Source: an uncultured Eubacteriales bacterium (GTDB lineage: Bacteria > Bacillota_A > Clostridia > Christensenellales > Aristaeellaceae). From it: a DNA stretch of 11,815 bases. The translations under genes and the position numbers were made by a program. This document shows positions 1 to 7,187 of this stretch, in pieces. Position 1 is the stretch's first letter, and every line of letters starts with the position of its first letter. The notes below the pieces were generated by a model. The model saw only the letters and a list, made by a program, of their open reading frames with translations. It was not told where the DNA came from and ran no database searches. Where the stretch lies: contig OMRS01000073.1 of the NCBI GenBank assembly GCA_900313545.1, forward strand, positions 1-11,815, given 5' to 3'.

Positions 1-2
1 CC

Positions 3-12
3 ACCAAATAAA
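3..12 (+). repeat. ACCAAATAAA repeat, copy 1
   Basis: Exact 10-base direct repeat, the first of four copies (3-12, 64-73, 232-241, 271-280). Four identical 10-mers within 280 bases is far beyond chance. It lies to the left of the hairpin at 24-59. Confidence 0.85.
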
Positions 13-23
13 GGTAACCAAAA

Positions 24-59
24 GAAGGAAGACTGTCTGCTTACAGGCAGTCTTCCTTT
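24..59 (-). terminator. Strong hairpin, candidate minus-strand terminator
   Basis: Positions 25-39 pair with 44-58 around a 4-base loop: 15 bp with a single G-U wobble, extended by one more wobble at 24/59. Read on the minus strand the stem is followed by TTTT and then GGTT. On the plus strand it is followed only by TGTCT. It is therefore more likely a Rho-independent terminator for a leftward transcript, though it could work in both directions. No gene ends beside it, so it may end a non-coding RNA or act as an attenuator for a gene beyond the left edge. Confidence 0.55.
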
Positions 60-63
60 GTCT

Positions 64-73
64 ACCAAATAAA
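64..73 (+). repeat. ACCAAATAAA repeat, copy 2
   Basis: Second exact copy. It separates the 24-59 hairpin from the nested inverted repeat at 95-208. The bases after it (74-90, TATTCTTTTCCATTGGG) resemble 364-380 (AATTCTTTCCATTTGGT). Confidence 0.85.
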
Positions 74-94
74 TATTCTTTTCCATTGGGTTCT

Positions 95-208
95 CTCTGT
101 CCAGGTCTGTCATATTAAGGCGCAGGAAATGCTGATACCCCGACAGGAAAGCTGGTAATGAATCCAGAATATGCCAGTGGTCGCCTGTCGCAAAGAGACT
201 GGACAGGG
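95..208. repeat. Nested inverted repeats, possible RNA fold
   Basis: Outer arms 95-104 and 199-208 can form 10 bp, including the exact pair CTGTCCAG/CTGGACAG and one G-U. Inner arms CGACAGG (141-147) and CCTGTCG (184-190) form 7 bp, with further CTGG/CCAG pairing inside. The two stems are properly nested. The block lies between repeat copies 2 and 3. This fits a folded RNA domain or a cruciform, but no known riboswitch or RNA family was recognised. Confidence 0.4.
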
Positions 209-231
209 CAGACCCTGATGTGCTCTGACAA

Positions 232-241
232 ACCAAATAAA
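232..241 (+). repeat. ACCAAATAAA repeat, copy 3
   Basis: Third exact copy, on the right side of the nested inverted repeat and 39 bases before copy 4. Confidence 0.85.
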
Positions 242-270
242 AGTATGCACACCAATCTGTTCATGAAGAC

Positions 271-280
271 ACCAAATAAA
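271..280 (+). repeat. ACCAAATAAA repeat, copy 4
   Basis: Fourth exact copy. The interval between copies 3 and 4 contains the short palindrome TTCATGAA. A partial inverted match (ATTTGGT) occurs at 374-380. Confidence 0.85.
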
Positions 281-383
281 ACGATCCTGGCCAGCGGTGC
301 CGCGTAAGACAGCAGCTTTTTTTCTCCTACAGAACGGCAAAGATTGCAAACAGTAAAAGTGCTAATTCTTTCCATTTGGTATT

Positions 384-414
384 TTTATAAGGTTTTGACC
401 CCTTTCAGACTCAA
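384..414 (-). promoter_or_regulatory. Weak minus-strand promoter candidate
   Basis: On the minus strand, TTGAGT (409-414) is followed after 18-19 bases by TTATAA/TATAAA (384-390). The spacing is slightly long and the -35 box matches only 4 of 6 consensus bases. It would direct transcription leftward through the repeat and hairpin region toward the hairpin at 24-59. This is a low-confidence call. Confidence 0.25.
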
Positions 415-521
415 ATAATTTGCAATCTGACACACTGAACGTCGCACATCCCGAAGAATCGAAGCCGCTGCAGTTTCGCAGGTCAGTCTCCGGGGCTTAC
501 TTGCGGGTGATTTCCCCAACC

Positions 522-561
522 AAAAACGCATCCATGAAGATCCTCATCTTTCATGGATGCG
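522..561 (-). terminator. Terminator of the tig-clpPX-lon-engB operon
   Basis: Positions 527-538 pair perfectly with 550-561 (12 bp), with further pairing toward the loop. On the minus strand the stem is followed by TTTTTGG (from 526 down). On the plus strand it is followed by CTTTTTC. It is thus a symmetric, possibly bidirectional Rho-independent terminator. It lies about 130 bases after the engB stop codon, and the intervening 3' segment (562-688) contains a GGGAGG/CCTCCC hairpin but no gene. Confidence 0.85.
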
Positions 562-688
562 CTTTTTCACTTTTCTTCAGGCTGCGCTGCCGGGAGGGTG
601 AAACGGTTCCTCCCTGACCGGGGGGGATTCGCCTCCCTGTGCAGGGCACCTTTCTCTCAGAAACGGGAAGCCAGGGACCGCGCCGCCG

Positions 689-1321
689 TCATCTGGTCTC
701 CTCCTGGAGCTCTGGTTCTTTTCCTTCTTCCGGTGTCTCAGGGAAGCAGCTCTTTTCAATGAGGTCCAGCACTTGCTCCCGTCCCGTTCCGTCCTCGGAG
801 GAGAAGGCGACCACCTGCCAGGGCTGCACCAGCAGTGCGCGGCAAATGGGCGCCAGGTATTTGAGCCGGGCACCTCTTGACACCTTGTCCGCCTTTGTCG
901 CCACCACGGTAAAGGGGATTCCCGCCTGACGGAGGAAGGCATTCATCTCCCTGTCCTCCTGGGTGGGTTCATGCCGGATATCCACCAGATGGAAGACCTG
1001 GCAAAGGTGCTCCGTCCTGTCAAAATACCCCTGCATCATCTGCCCCCAGCTGAGCTTTTCCGCCTTGCTGACCTTGGCATATCCGTAGCCCGGAAGGTCC
1101 ACCAGATTGAGTTCATCATTGATCCGGAAGATATTGATGAGCCGCGTCCTGCCCGGCTCGGAGCTGGTGCGGGCCAGCTTGCGCCGTCCGGTGAGCCGGT
1201 TGATCATGGAGGACTTTCCCACATTGCTCCGTCCTGCAAAAACCACCTCCGGCAGACCCATGCCCTCATAGGGGCCGTAATCCCGCATGGAAGTAATGAA
1301 GTCCGCTCGTTTTATGATCAT
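689..1321 (-). CDS. engB: Ribosome biogenesis GTPase EngB (YsxC/YihA)
   Basis: Circularly complete TrmE-Era-EngA-EngB-type GTPase of 210 residues, the usual size for the family, whose known role is assembly of the 50S ribosomal subunit in the cytoplasm. The G motifs are all visible: G1 GRSNVGKS (30-37), the switch I region with EPGRTR (55-60), G3 DLPGYG (75-80), G4 TKAD (142-145) and G5 SSE (174-176). The last 15 or so residues form an acidic, Glu/Pro-rich tail not needed for the fold. The ATG start is supported by AGGAGA six bases upstream. That site overlaps the stop codon of lon, which implies translational coupling with only 11 bases between the genes. It is the last gene of the operon and is followed by a strong terminator. 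The lon-engB adjacency is conserved in many Firmicutes, which strengthens the call. Confidence 0.97.
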   Translation of the reverse strand: MIIKRADFITSMRDYGPYEGMGLPEVVFAGRSNVGKSSMINRLTGRRKLARTSSEPGRTRLINIFRINDELNLVDLPGYGYAKVSKAEKLSWGQMMQGYFDRTEHLCQVFHLVDIRHEPTQEDREMNAFLRQAGIPFTVVATKADKVSRGARLKYLAPICRALLVQPWQVVAFSSEDGTGREQVLDLIEKSCFPETPEEGKEPELQEETR

Positions 1322-1332
1322 GTCCGTTCTCC

Positions 1333-3732
1333 TCAGGCCAGGGTGTTTCCCGGAACTTCCAGACTTCCCGCGGGAAGCTCCTCCACCGGCAGCGGCTCTT
1401 CTCCCGGCATGCGTTCCAGCGCGACGCGGAGCACCTCATGAACATCCTCCACCGGAATCACGCGGATCGCACTGCGGACGTTCTTGGGGATCTTTTCGAG
1501 ATCCTTGCGGTTCTCGCCGGGAATCACCACCGTGTCAATGCCTGCCCGGCGGGCTGCCAGCATCTTCTCCTTCAATCCCCCGATGGGCAGCACCCGCCCC
1601 CTCAGGGTCACCTCTCCGGTCATGGCCACGTTCTGCCGCACAGGGATGCCCGTCAGGGCCGACACCAGCGCGGTGGTCATGGTCACGCCCGCGCTGGGCC
1701 CGTCCTTGGGAACCGCGCCCTCGGGCACATGGATGTGAACATCCATTTCCTTGCTGAATTTCTCGTCGATGCCCAGCTCCGCCGCATGGGCACGGACCCA
1801 GGTGCGGGCGGCATGGGCGCTCTCCTTCATGACGTCGCCCAGGCTGCCGGTCAGCTCCAGATTGCCGCTGCCGGTCATCACCGAGGTCTCAATCTGCAGG
1901 GTATCTCCGCCTGCAGCCGTCCAGGCCAGGCCGTTGACCACACCCACCTCCGGCTTCTTGCCGGCGGTCTCATAATGGAACCGGGCGGGCCCCAGGTCCT
2001 CCACCATCTTCTTTTCACCCACCGTGACCTTTTCCGCCCCGGTATCCACCATCTCCACGGCGGACTTGCGGACCACCTTGCCGATGGTCCTCTGCAGGTT
2101 GCGGACGCCGGCCTCCAGGGTGTAATCGCGGATCAGCCGCCGCAGCACGCGGGTATTCATCTCCACGCTCTTTTCCGGCAGCCCGTGCTCCGCGATCTGT
2201 CTGGGCAGCAGGTGCTCCCTGGCGATCTGGACCTTTTCATCCTCGGTGTACCCGCTGATCTCGATCACCTCCATGCGGTCCAGCAGGGGCCGCGGGATGG
2301 TGTCCGCCGTATTGGCCGTGGTGATAAACATCACGTTGGACAGATCAAAGGGAACCTCCAGATAGTGGTCCCGGAAGGCATTGTTCTGGGCATCGTCCAG
2401 GACCTCCAGCATGGCGCTGGCCGGATCGCCCCGCACGTCGGCGCCCATCTTGTCGATTTCGTCAAAAAGGAACACGGGATTCATGGTGCCGGCCTGGCGG
2501 ATGGAGGACATGATCCGTCCCGGGATGGCGCCGATATAGGTCCGGCGGTGGCCCCTGATCTCCGCCTCATCCCGCACGCCGCCCAGGGACATCTGGACAA
2601 ACTTGCGTCCCAGCGCCCGGGCAATGGATTTGGCCACGGAGGTCTTGCCCACACCCGGCGGGCCCACAAAGCAGAGGATGGGCCCCTTCATGTTCTTCTT
2701 GATCTTGAGCACCGCCAGGTACTCGATGACCCGCTCCTTGACCTCATCCAGCCCGCAGTGATCCTCCGCAAGGATCTGCCGCGCCCGGTTGAGGTCCAGA
2801 TCGTCCTCGGTCATCTTCCCCCAGGGGAGGTCCAGCAGCCATTCGATATAGGTCCTGCTGACGTTCGCCTCGGGGCTGCTGGCCTGCATGTGGCGCAGGC
2901 GCTTGAGCTCCCTGCCGGCCTTCTCGGCGGCCTCCTCGTTGAGAGGGGTGGACTCCATGCGTTTCTGCAGCTCATCCACCTCGGAGGCGTCATTGTCCCC
3001 CAGCTCGATCTGGATCGCCTTCATCTGCTCCCGCAGGTAGTATTCCTTCTGATTGCGGTCCACCTGGCTTCGCAGCCGCTTCTGGACCTCCTTCTCGATC
3101 CCCGCCATGTTGGTTTCCCGGATCACCTTGCGGCTGACCAGTTCCAGCCGGCGGATATCATCGAACTGCTCCAGCACCTCCTGCTTGTCCTCCATCCGGC
3201 TGAGGACGGAGGATGCGATCCCGTCGGCCAGCTGACCGGGATCCTCAATGGCCATGATCATCTTGACGTTCTCACGGCCGATCCTGCCGCTGGTCTGGCT
3301 GAATTCCTCAAAAAACTGCTTGGCGGCCTTGATCAGCGCATCCGTCTCCGGGGTGATCACGGTCCCCTTGTCGCTGACCGTTTCCACGATTCCCAGCAGG
3401 AACGGCTCTTCCTGCTCAAGGGAAATGAGGCGTCCCCTCTGGCGTCCCTCCACCATGATCCGGCTGCTTCGTCCGGGCATGTGCACAATCTGCTTGACCG
3501 TGGAGATGGTGCCCACGACATACATGTCCTCCTGCTTGGGGTCCACCAGGTCCTTGTCCTTCTGGGCCACCAGAAAAATCTGCCGGTCCGACTTCATGGC
3601 CTCTTCCAGCGCCTGGGCCGACTTGTTGCGGGCAACATCAAAATGAAGCACAGTCGACGGGAAAACCGTCATGCCCCTGAGGGCCAGTACCGGCATGAGG
3701 ATTCTTCCCGTCTCCTGACTGGTCTCTGCCAT
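1333..3732 (-). CDS. lon: ATP-dependent protease Lon
   Basis: Full-length LonA-type protease of 799 residues, which degrades misfolded and short-lived regulatory proteins in the cytoplasm. The order is the standard one: N-terminal substrate-binding domain (about 10-205), coiled linker (about 210-280), AAA+ module with Walker A GPPGVGKT (357-364) and Walker B FLFDEID (421-427), sensor and arginine elements around 484-546, then the protease domain. The catalytic dyad is Ser680 in DGPSAG and Lys723 in GGLKEK, spaced 43 residues apart as in E. coli Lon. The ATG start is preceded by AGGAGG with a 7-base gap (3740-3745). It lies between clpX and engB. Only one Lon is present in the window; the membrane-type LonB found beside lonA in some Bacilli and Clostridia is absent here. 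No TTA, CTA or TCA codon occurs over nearly the whole gene, which explains a long empty antisense frame. Confidence 0.98.
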   Translation of the reverse strand: MAETSQETGRILMPVLALRGMTVFPSTVLHFDVARNKSAQALEEAMKSDRQIFLVAQKDKDLVDPKQEDMYVVGTISTVKQIVHMPGRSSRIMVEGRQRGRLISLEQEEPFLLGIVETVSDKGTVITPETDALIKAAKQFFEEFSQTSGRIGRENVKMIMAIEDPGQLADGIASSVLSRMEDKQEVLEQFDDIRRLELVSRKVIRETNMAGIEKEVQKRLRSQVDRNQKEYYLREQMKAIQIELGDNDASEVDELQKRMESTPLNEEAAEKAGRELKRLRHMQASSPEANVSRTYIEWLLDLPWGKMTEDDLDLNRARQILAEDHCGLDEVKERVIEYLAVLKIKKNMKGPILCFVGPPGVGKTSVAKSIARALGRKFVQMSLGGVRDEAEIRGHRRTYIGAIPGRIMSSIRQAGTMNPVFLFDEIDKMGADVRGDPASAMLEVLDDAQNNAFRDHYLEVPFDLSNVMFITTANTADTIPRPLLDRMEVIEISGYTEDEKVQIAREHLLPRQIAEHGLPEKSVEMNTRVLRRLIRDYTLEAGVRNLQRTIGKVVRKSAVEMVDTGAEKVTVGEKKMVEDLGPARFHYETAGKKPEVGVVNGLAWTAAGGDTLQIETSVMTGSGNLELTGSLGDVMKESAHAARTWVRAHAAELGIDEKFSKEMDVHIHVPEGAVPKDGPSAGVTMTTALVSALTGIPVRQNVAMTGEVTLRGRVLPIGGLKEKMLAARRAGIDTVVIPGENRKDLEKIPKNVRSAIRVIPVEDVHEVLRVALERMPGEEPLPVEELPAGSLEVPGNTLA

Positions 3733-3750
3733 GTTTCATCCTCCTTCCTG

Positions 3751-3782
3751 AAAAGGGAAAACGGCGCGGACAAGCCGCGCCG
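3751..3782 (-). terminator. Hairpin between clpX and lon, possible attenuator
   Basis: CGGCGCGG (3762-3769 region) pairs with CCGCGCCG (3775-3782) through an 8-bp perfect GC stem with a 5-base loop. On the minus strand it is followed by TTTT, CCC and TTTT. It occupies most of the 54-base gap between the clpX stop and the lon ribosome binding site. It fits a Rho-independent terminator with an interrupted U tract, so partial termination would lower lon-engB relative to clpPX. No separate lon promoter was seen in this gap. Confidence 0.6.
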
Positions 3783-3786
3783 GAAT

Positions 3787-5112
3787 TTATGATACCGAGG
3801 ACTGCTCCGCGATGGCCTTGGGAGCTTCCCTACGGGCATGCACCTGCTGACCCTGGGGCAGACGCCGCTTGGTCTCGTCCACCACCATCTGCGGCTGGGC
3901 GTCGTTCTCGATGACGTCCTTGTCCACCACCACGCGGACCACCTCCGGGTGCTCCGGAAGGTTGAACATGGTTTCCATCAGGGCCTTCTCCAGAATCGCC
4001 CGCAGGCCGCGGGCGCCGCTCTTGCGGCCGATGGCCACCTTTGCCACCGCGCGCAGGGCATCCTCCGTGAACTCCAGCTCCGCACCGTCCATCTGAAGCA
4101 GGGACTTGTACTGGCGGACCAGAGCGTTCTTGGGCCCGGTCAGGATCTGCATCATGGCCGCCTCATCCAGGCCGTCCAGCGTGACGACCACGGGCAGGCG
4201 TCCCACAAACTCGGGGATCAGGCCGAAGCGCAGCAGATCCTCCGGACGCAGGTCCTTCAGGATCTCGCCCACCTGCCGCTTGTCGCGGCTCTTGACATCC
4301 GCACCGAAGCCCATCACACCGGCTCCCTGGCGCTTCATGATCACCTTCTCAATGCCGTCAAAGGCACCGCCGCAGATGAAGAGGATGTTGGTGGTATCGA
4401 TCTGCAGGTATTCCTGCTGGGGATGCTTGCGTCCGCCCTGGGGCGGCACGTTGGCCACGGTGCCCTCCACGATCTTCAGCAGGGCCTGCTGCACGCCCTC
4501 GCCGCTGACATCCCGGGTAATGGAGGGATTGTCGCTCTTGCGGGAGATCTTGTCGATCTCATCGATGTAGATGATGCCCCTCTGTGCGGCCTGGATATCG
4601 TAGTCCGCCGCCTGAATCAGGCGCAGCAGGATGTTCTCCACATCCTCTCCCACGTATCCCGCCTCAGTGAGGCTGGTGGCATCGGCAATGGCAAAGGGCA
4701 CATTGAGGATCTTCGCCAGGGTCTGGGCCAGATACGTCTTGCCGCAGCCGGTGGGACCCACCATCACGATGTTGGACTTCTGCAGTTCCACGTCGTCCCC
4801 GGCGGAATTGCGTCCCACGCGCTTGTAGTGATTGTAGACCGCAACGGAAAGCGCCTTCTTGGCATCCTCCTGGCCCACCACATACTCATCCAGCTGCTGC
4901 TTGATCTGGGAGGGCGTGGGAAGGTTCATGTCCTTGGGGGCCTTTGACGATCCTCTGTCCTCCGCAATGATCTCATTGCACAGGGAGACGCACTCGTTGC
5001 AGATATACACGCCGTTGCCTGCAATGATCCGCTTGACCTGATCAGCCGTCTTGTCACAGAAGGAGCATCGGGTCACCCGCCCGGTATAGCGGTTATTTCC
5101 ATCTCTTGCCAT
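3787..5112 (-). CDS. clpX: ATP-dependent Clp protease ATP-binding subunit ClpX
   Basis: Complete 441-residue unfoldase that feeds substrates into ClpP. The N-terminal zinc-binding domain has four cysteines (16, 19, 38, 41). The AAA+ domain shows Walker A GPTGCGKT (119-126), pore loop GYVG (152-155), Walker B IIYIDEID (180-187), the RKH loop (228-230) and sensor 2 GAR (366-368). The ClpP-docking loop reads MGFG (267-270), where the first residue is Met instead of the usual Ile of the IGF motif. The C-terminus after about residue 415 is a short Gln/Ala-rich tail. The start ATG overlaps the clpP stop codon by one base (TAATG), with GGAG 4 bases and GGAGG 12 bases upstream, so translation is probably coupled. 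ClpP directly upstream supports a ClpXP pair. Confidence 0.98.
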   Translation of the reverse strand: MARDGNNRYTGRVTRCSFCDKTADQVKRIIAGNGVYICNECVSLCNEIIAEDRGSSKAPKDMNLPTPSQIKQQLDEYVVGQEDAKKALSVAVYNHYKRVGRNSAGDDVELQKSNIVMVGPTGCGKTYLAQTLAKILNVPFAIADATSLTEAGYVGEDVENILLRLIQAADYDIQAAQRGIIYIDEIDKISRKSDNPSITRDVSGEGVQQALLKIVEGTVANVPPQGGRKHPQQEYLQIDTTNILFICGGAFDGIEKVIMKRQGAGVMGFGADVKSRDKRQVGEILKDLRPEDLLRFGLIPEFVGRLPVVVTLDGLDEAAMMQILTGPKNALVRQYKSLLQMDGAELEFTEDALRAVAKVAIGRKSGARGLRAILEKALMETMFNLPEHPEVVRVVVDKDVIENDAQPQMVVDETKRRLPQGQQVHARREAPKAIAEQSSVS

Positions 5113-5729
5113 TACTCCAGATTTCCTCCGGTTACCTTTGTGCTGGTAAATATACTGTCGATGATCCCGTATTCCAGCGCTTCCTCAGCGGTCATGAAAT
5201 AGTCCCGCTCCACGTCACGGGCGATCCGGTCAAGGGGCTGTCCGGTCATTTCGCTCATCATCAGGTTCATCTTGTCCTTGGTGCGCTGCAGCCAGCGGGC
5301 ATGAAGCTGCACATCCGTCACCTGGCCTCTGGCGCCGCCGCTGGGCTGGTGGATCATGACCTCGCTGTTGGGCAGCGCCATGCGCATGCCCTTTTCTCCG
5401 GCCATGAGCAGGAAGGCGCCCATGGAGGCGGCCATGCCCAGGCAGACCGTGCGAATCTTGGGACGGATATAGCGCATGGTGTCATAGATCGCCATGCCGT
5501 CCGTCACACTGCCCCCGGGGCTGTTGATATACATACTGATCTCCGCTTCCGGGTCTTCCTTCTCCAGGAACAGCAGCTGGGCCACAATGCTGTTGGCCAG
5601 CTGTTCATCCACCTCTCCCCGAAGGAAGATCACCCGGTCCATCAGGAGGCGGGAATACACGTCGTATGCCCGCTCCATGGAACCGTTCCGCTCGATCACC
5701 GTGGGTTCAAAATACAGTTTTCTATCCAT
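5112..5729 (-). CDS. clpP: ATP-dependent Clp protease proteolytic subunit ClpP
   Basis: Complete 205-residue serine peptidase, close to the usual 190-210. It forms the double-heptamer chamber that works with ClpX. The catalytic triad is visible: Ser102 in GMAASMGA, His127 in MIHQP and Asp176 in RDVERD. The oxyanion-region glycines are in SPGGSV (70-75). A short N-terminal segment before the conserved YDVYSRLL matches the propeptide or axial-loop region. The ATG is preceded by GAGGACGGA, a moderate ribosome binding site. The gene sits between tig and clpX in the order common in Clostridia. A GC-rich hairpin lies in the 51-base gap after tig. Nothing is missing or unusual in the active site. 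Confidence 0.98.
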   Translation of the reverse strand: MDRKLYFEPTVIERNGSMERAYDVYSRLLMDRVIFLRGEVDEQLANSIVAQLLFLEKEDPEAEISMYINSPGGSVTDGMAIYDTMRYIRPKIRTVCLGMAASMGAFLLMAGEKGMRMALPNSEVMIHQPSGGARGQVTDVQLHARWLQRTKDKMNLMMSEMTGQPLDRIARDVERDYFMTAEEALEYGIIDSIFTSTKVTGGNLE

Positions 5730-5741
5730 TCCGTCCTCAAT

Positions 5742-5775
5742 CCGGGACTGCGCGGCCGCGGCCGTGCATCCCCGG
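5742..5775 (-). promoter_or_regulatory. GC-rich intercistronic hairpin between tig and clpP
   Basis: A 34-base imperfect inverted repeat fills most of the tig-clpP gap. CCGGG/CCCGG form the outer arms, and the centre is the self-complementary CGGCCGCGGCCG, with a few internal mismatches. There is no U tract after it on the minus strand, so it is not a typical terminator. It may be an mRNA processing or stabilising element that sets the tig to clpPX ratio; that role is inference. Confidence 0.45.
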
Positions 5776-5780
5776 TTATT

Positions 5781-7103
5781 TTATTCATCGGTATCGGTGT
5801 CGGAATCCTCTTCCGGCACCTCAATGGTGTTTTCCTTCATCAGGCGATCCGCAAGCATAAAGCGCGCGGCAATATAATCGGGGTTCCCCATGGTCCTGCT
5901 CATGCGCTTTTTCGCGTCCTCCAGGGTCTCATTGGGCTCTTTGAAATTTGCCTCCACAAAGGCATCGGCGGCTGCGCCGCCTTCTTCGATGCCAAAGGAG
6001 CTGCGCATGGCATTCTCCAGCGCCTCCGTGACGATCTCTCTGCGGCACTCCTCGCGGATGTCATTCTCCATGTCCTCCCTGGACAAGCCGTACATGCCCA
6101 GATAGGTGTTCAGATCCATTCCATAGTTCTTGAGCTGCTTCTCCTGATCCTTGACGCGACTTTCGACCATGCCCGAAAGCAGTGCCTCCGGAATGTCCAC
6201 CTCATTTTCAGAAGCCAGAATCTCAGCCATGGCCGAGAGGACCAGCATACGGTTCTGATCCGTCACCTTCTTCTCCAGATCCCTGCGGATATTCTCGCGG
6301 TATTCCTCGACGGTGTCAAATTCGCTGATGTCCTGCACAAAATCGTCATTCAGCTCGGGAAGCTTTTCCTCCTTGATGCCCAGGAGCTTGACATGGAACA
6401 CGGCATCCTTCCCGGCCAGATCCTTGGAGGCGTAGTCTTCCGGGAAGGTCACATTCAGATCGCGCTCTTCGCCGATTTCCATGCCCACCATCTGCTCTTC
6501 GAAACCGGAGATGAAGGAATGGGAGCCGATCACCAGTTCCTGCGCCTCGGCGGTCCCGCCATCAAAGGCCACCCCGTCCACGGTGCCTGCATAGTCAAGC
6601 TCAGCGGTATCTCCGTTTTTGAGGGCACGGCCGGTCACCTCATCAATGGTCCTCTGCTTTCTGCGGTCCGCATCAATGCGGGACTGGATCATCTCCTCGG
6701 TCACACTCTGCAGAGGCGCCTTCACCTTGATGCCCGTGAAGCTCTCCGGCTGCAGCTCCACCTCAGGGAACACCTCAGCCACCACAGAGAAGACGATGTC
6801 CTTCCCCTCCTCGTATTTGGGGAACTCCTCCATCGTCATGCTGAACACTGTGAGACCGTCGATCTGGTCCTCCCTGACGGCGGTATCCATCATCTGCTCC
6901 AGGGATTCCGTCTCAATGGCCTGCTTACCGTAGTAGTTCTCAACCAGCCTGCGGGGAGCCTTGCCGGGGCGGAATCCCGGAATACGGGCCCTGCGGCGAA
7001 GGTTGCTGATCACCTTTTCGCGGGCCTCGACGAATTTTTCATGGGGTACAGTATACGTCAGCACCACAGTCGACTGTGAAAGCTTCTCTTTGGTAACGCT
7101 CAT
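5781..7103 (-). CDS. tig: Trigger factor, ribosome-associated chaperone
   Basis: Complete 440-residue trigger factor, a ribosome-bound chaperone with peptidyl-prolyl isomerase activity that receives nascent proteins at the exit tunnel. The N-terminal domain carries the ribosome-binding signature GFRPGKAP (43-50). An FKBP-type domain covers about 160-245, and the helical chaperone arms follow to about 425. The tail is strongly acidic (EEDSDTDTDE). An in-frame ATG 26 codons upstream exists, but the start at 7103 is chosen because AGGAGG stands 9 bases before it, the family sequence begins there, and the upstream start would precede the transcription start predicted from the promoter. It is the first gene of the quality-control operon. 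The TATAAT promoter lies about 50 bases upstream. Confidence 0.97.
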   Translation of the reverse strand: MSVTKEKLSQSTVVLTYTVPHEKFVEAREKVISNLRRRARIPGFRPGKAPRRLVENYYGKQAIETESLEQMMDTAVREDQIDGLTVFSMTMEEFPKYEEGKDIVFSVVAEVFPEVELQPESFTGIKVKAPLQSVTEEMIQSRIDADRRKQRTIDEVTGRALKNGDTAELDYAGTVDGVAFDGGTAEAQELVIGSHSFISGFEEQMVGMEIGEERDLNVTFPEDYASKDLAGKDAVFHVKLLGIKEEKLPELNDDFVQDISEFDTVEEYRENIRRDLEKKVTDQNRMLVLSAMAEILASENEVDIPEALLSGMVESRVKDQEKQLKNYGMDLNTYLGMYGLSREDMENDIREECRREIVTEALENAMRSSFGIEEGGAAADAFVEANFKEPNETLEDAKKRMSRTMGNPDYIAARFMLADRLMKENTIEVPEEDSDTDTDE

Positions 7104-7112
7104 TGGGTTTTT

Positions 7113-7118
7113 CCTCCT
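7113..7118 (-). promoter_or_regulatory. Ribosome binding site that sets the tig start
   Basis: AGGAGG on the minus strand, 9 bases before the ATG at 7103. The alternative in-frame ATG at 7181 has no such site and lies upstream of the promoter. Confidence 0.85.
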
Positions 7119-7149
7119 AAATCCTCGTGTGACATGCATAGCGCACGTG

Positions 7150-7178
7150 ATTATATCATCCGACTTCACGCCTTGCAA
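7150..7178 (-). promoter_or_regulatory. Promoter of the tig-clpP-clpX-lon-engB operon
   Basis: On the minus strand TTGCAA (7173-7178), a 17-base spacer and a perfect TATAAT (7150-7155) form a sigma-A-type promoter. Transcription should start near 7143, giving a leader of about 40 bases. The -35 box lies inside the inverted repeat at 7168-7186. Confidence 0.8.
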
Positions 7179-7186
7179 CAAGGCGT
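7168..7186. repeat. Inverted repeat over the tig -35 box
   Basis: ACGCCTTG (7168-7175) and CAAGGCGT (7179-7186) form a perfect 8-bp inverted repeat with a 3-base centre, immediately after the ilvA stop codon. On the plus strand it is followed by TTTTAAAA. On the minus strand there is no U tract after it, so it is a poor terminator for ilvA. Because it spans the tig -35 box it could be an operator; alternatively it is a 3' end structure of the ilvA transcript. Confidence 0.5.
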
Positions 7187-7187
7187 T

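Larger units (their letters stand above)
1..521. other. Gene-free AT-richer region with repeats and hairpins
   Basis: No convincing protein gene was found here. Short open frames exist on both strands, but none has a ribosome binding site at a sensible distance and none resembles a known family. The stretch is visibly richer in A and T than the coding part of the window. It contains four exact copies of ACCAAATAAA, a 15-bp hairpin at 24-59, a nested inverted repeat at 95-208 and a weak minus-strand promoter candidate near 384-414. It lies downstream of the engB terminator, so it is either a separate small transcription unit or the upstream/leader region of a minus-strand gene left of the window. 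The function is unknown. Confidence 0.6.

Noticed and set aside
1..280. CRISPR array suggested by four identical short repeats
   Set aside because: The repeats are only 10 bases, spacing is irregular (61, 168, 39) and there are no cas genes.
115..375. Minus-strand 86-codon hydrophobic frame in the repeat region
   Set aside because: No ribosome binding site before the ATG, no family resemblance, and it is crossed by inverted repeats and the 10-mer repeats. A decayed gene cannot be excluded.
394..400. Single CtsR-like heptad (GGTCAAA on the minus strand)
   Set aside because: CtsR sites need a tandem pair with a 3-base gap; the adjacent heptad matches poorly, and no clp gene is downstream of it in the window.
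1438..3792. 784-codon plus-strand open frame opposite lon
   Set aside because: It is in exact antisense codon register with lon, rich in His, Leu, Gly and Asp, has no family resemblance and is explained by codon bias.
5106..7079. 657-codon plus-strand open frame opposite clpP and tig
   Set aside because: Same reason: antisense to two clear genes, no recognisable domains and no ribosome binding site signal.
7104..7181. Extended tig start at the ATG at 7181
   Set aside because: The extra 26 residues are not part of the family, lack a ribosome binding site and would lie upstream of the predicted transcription start.
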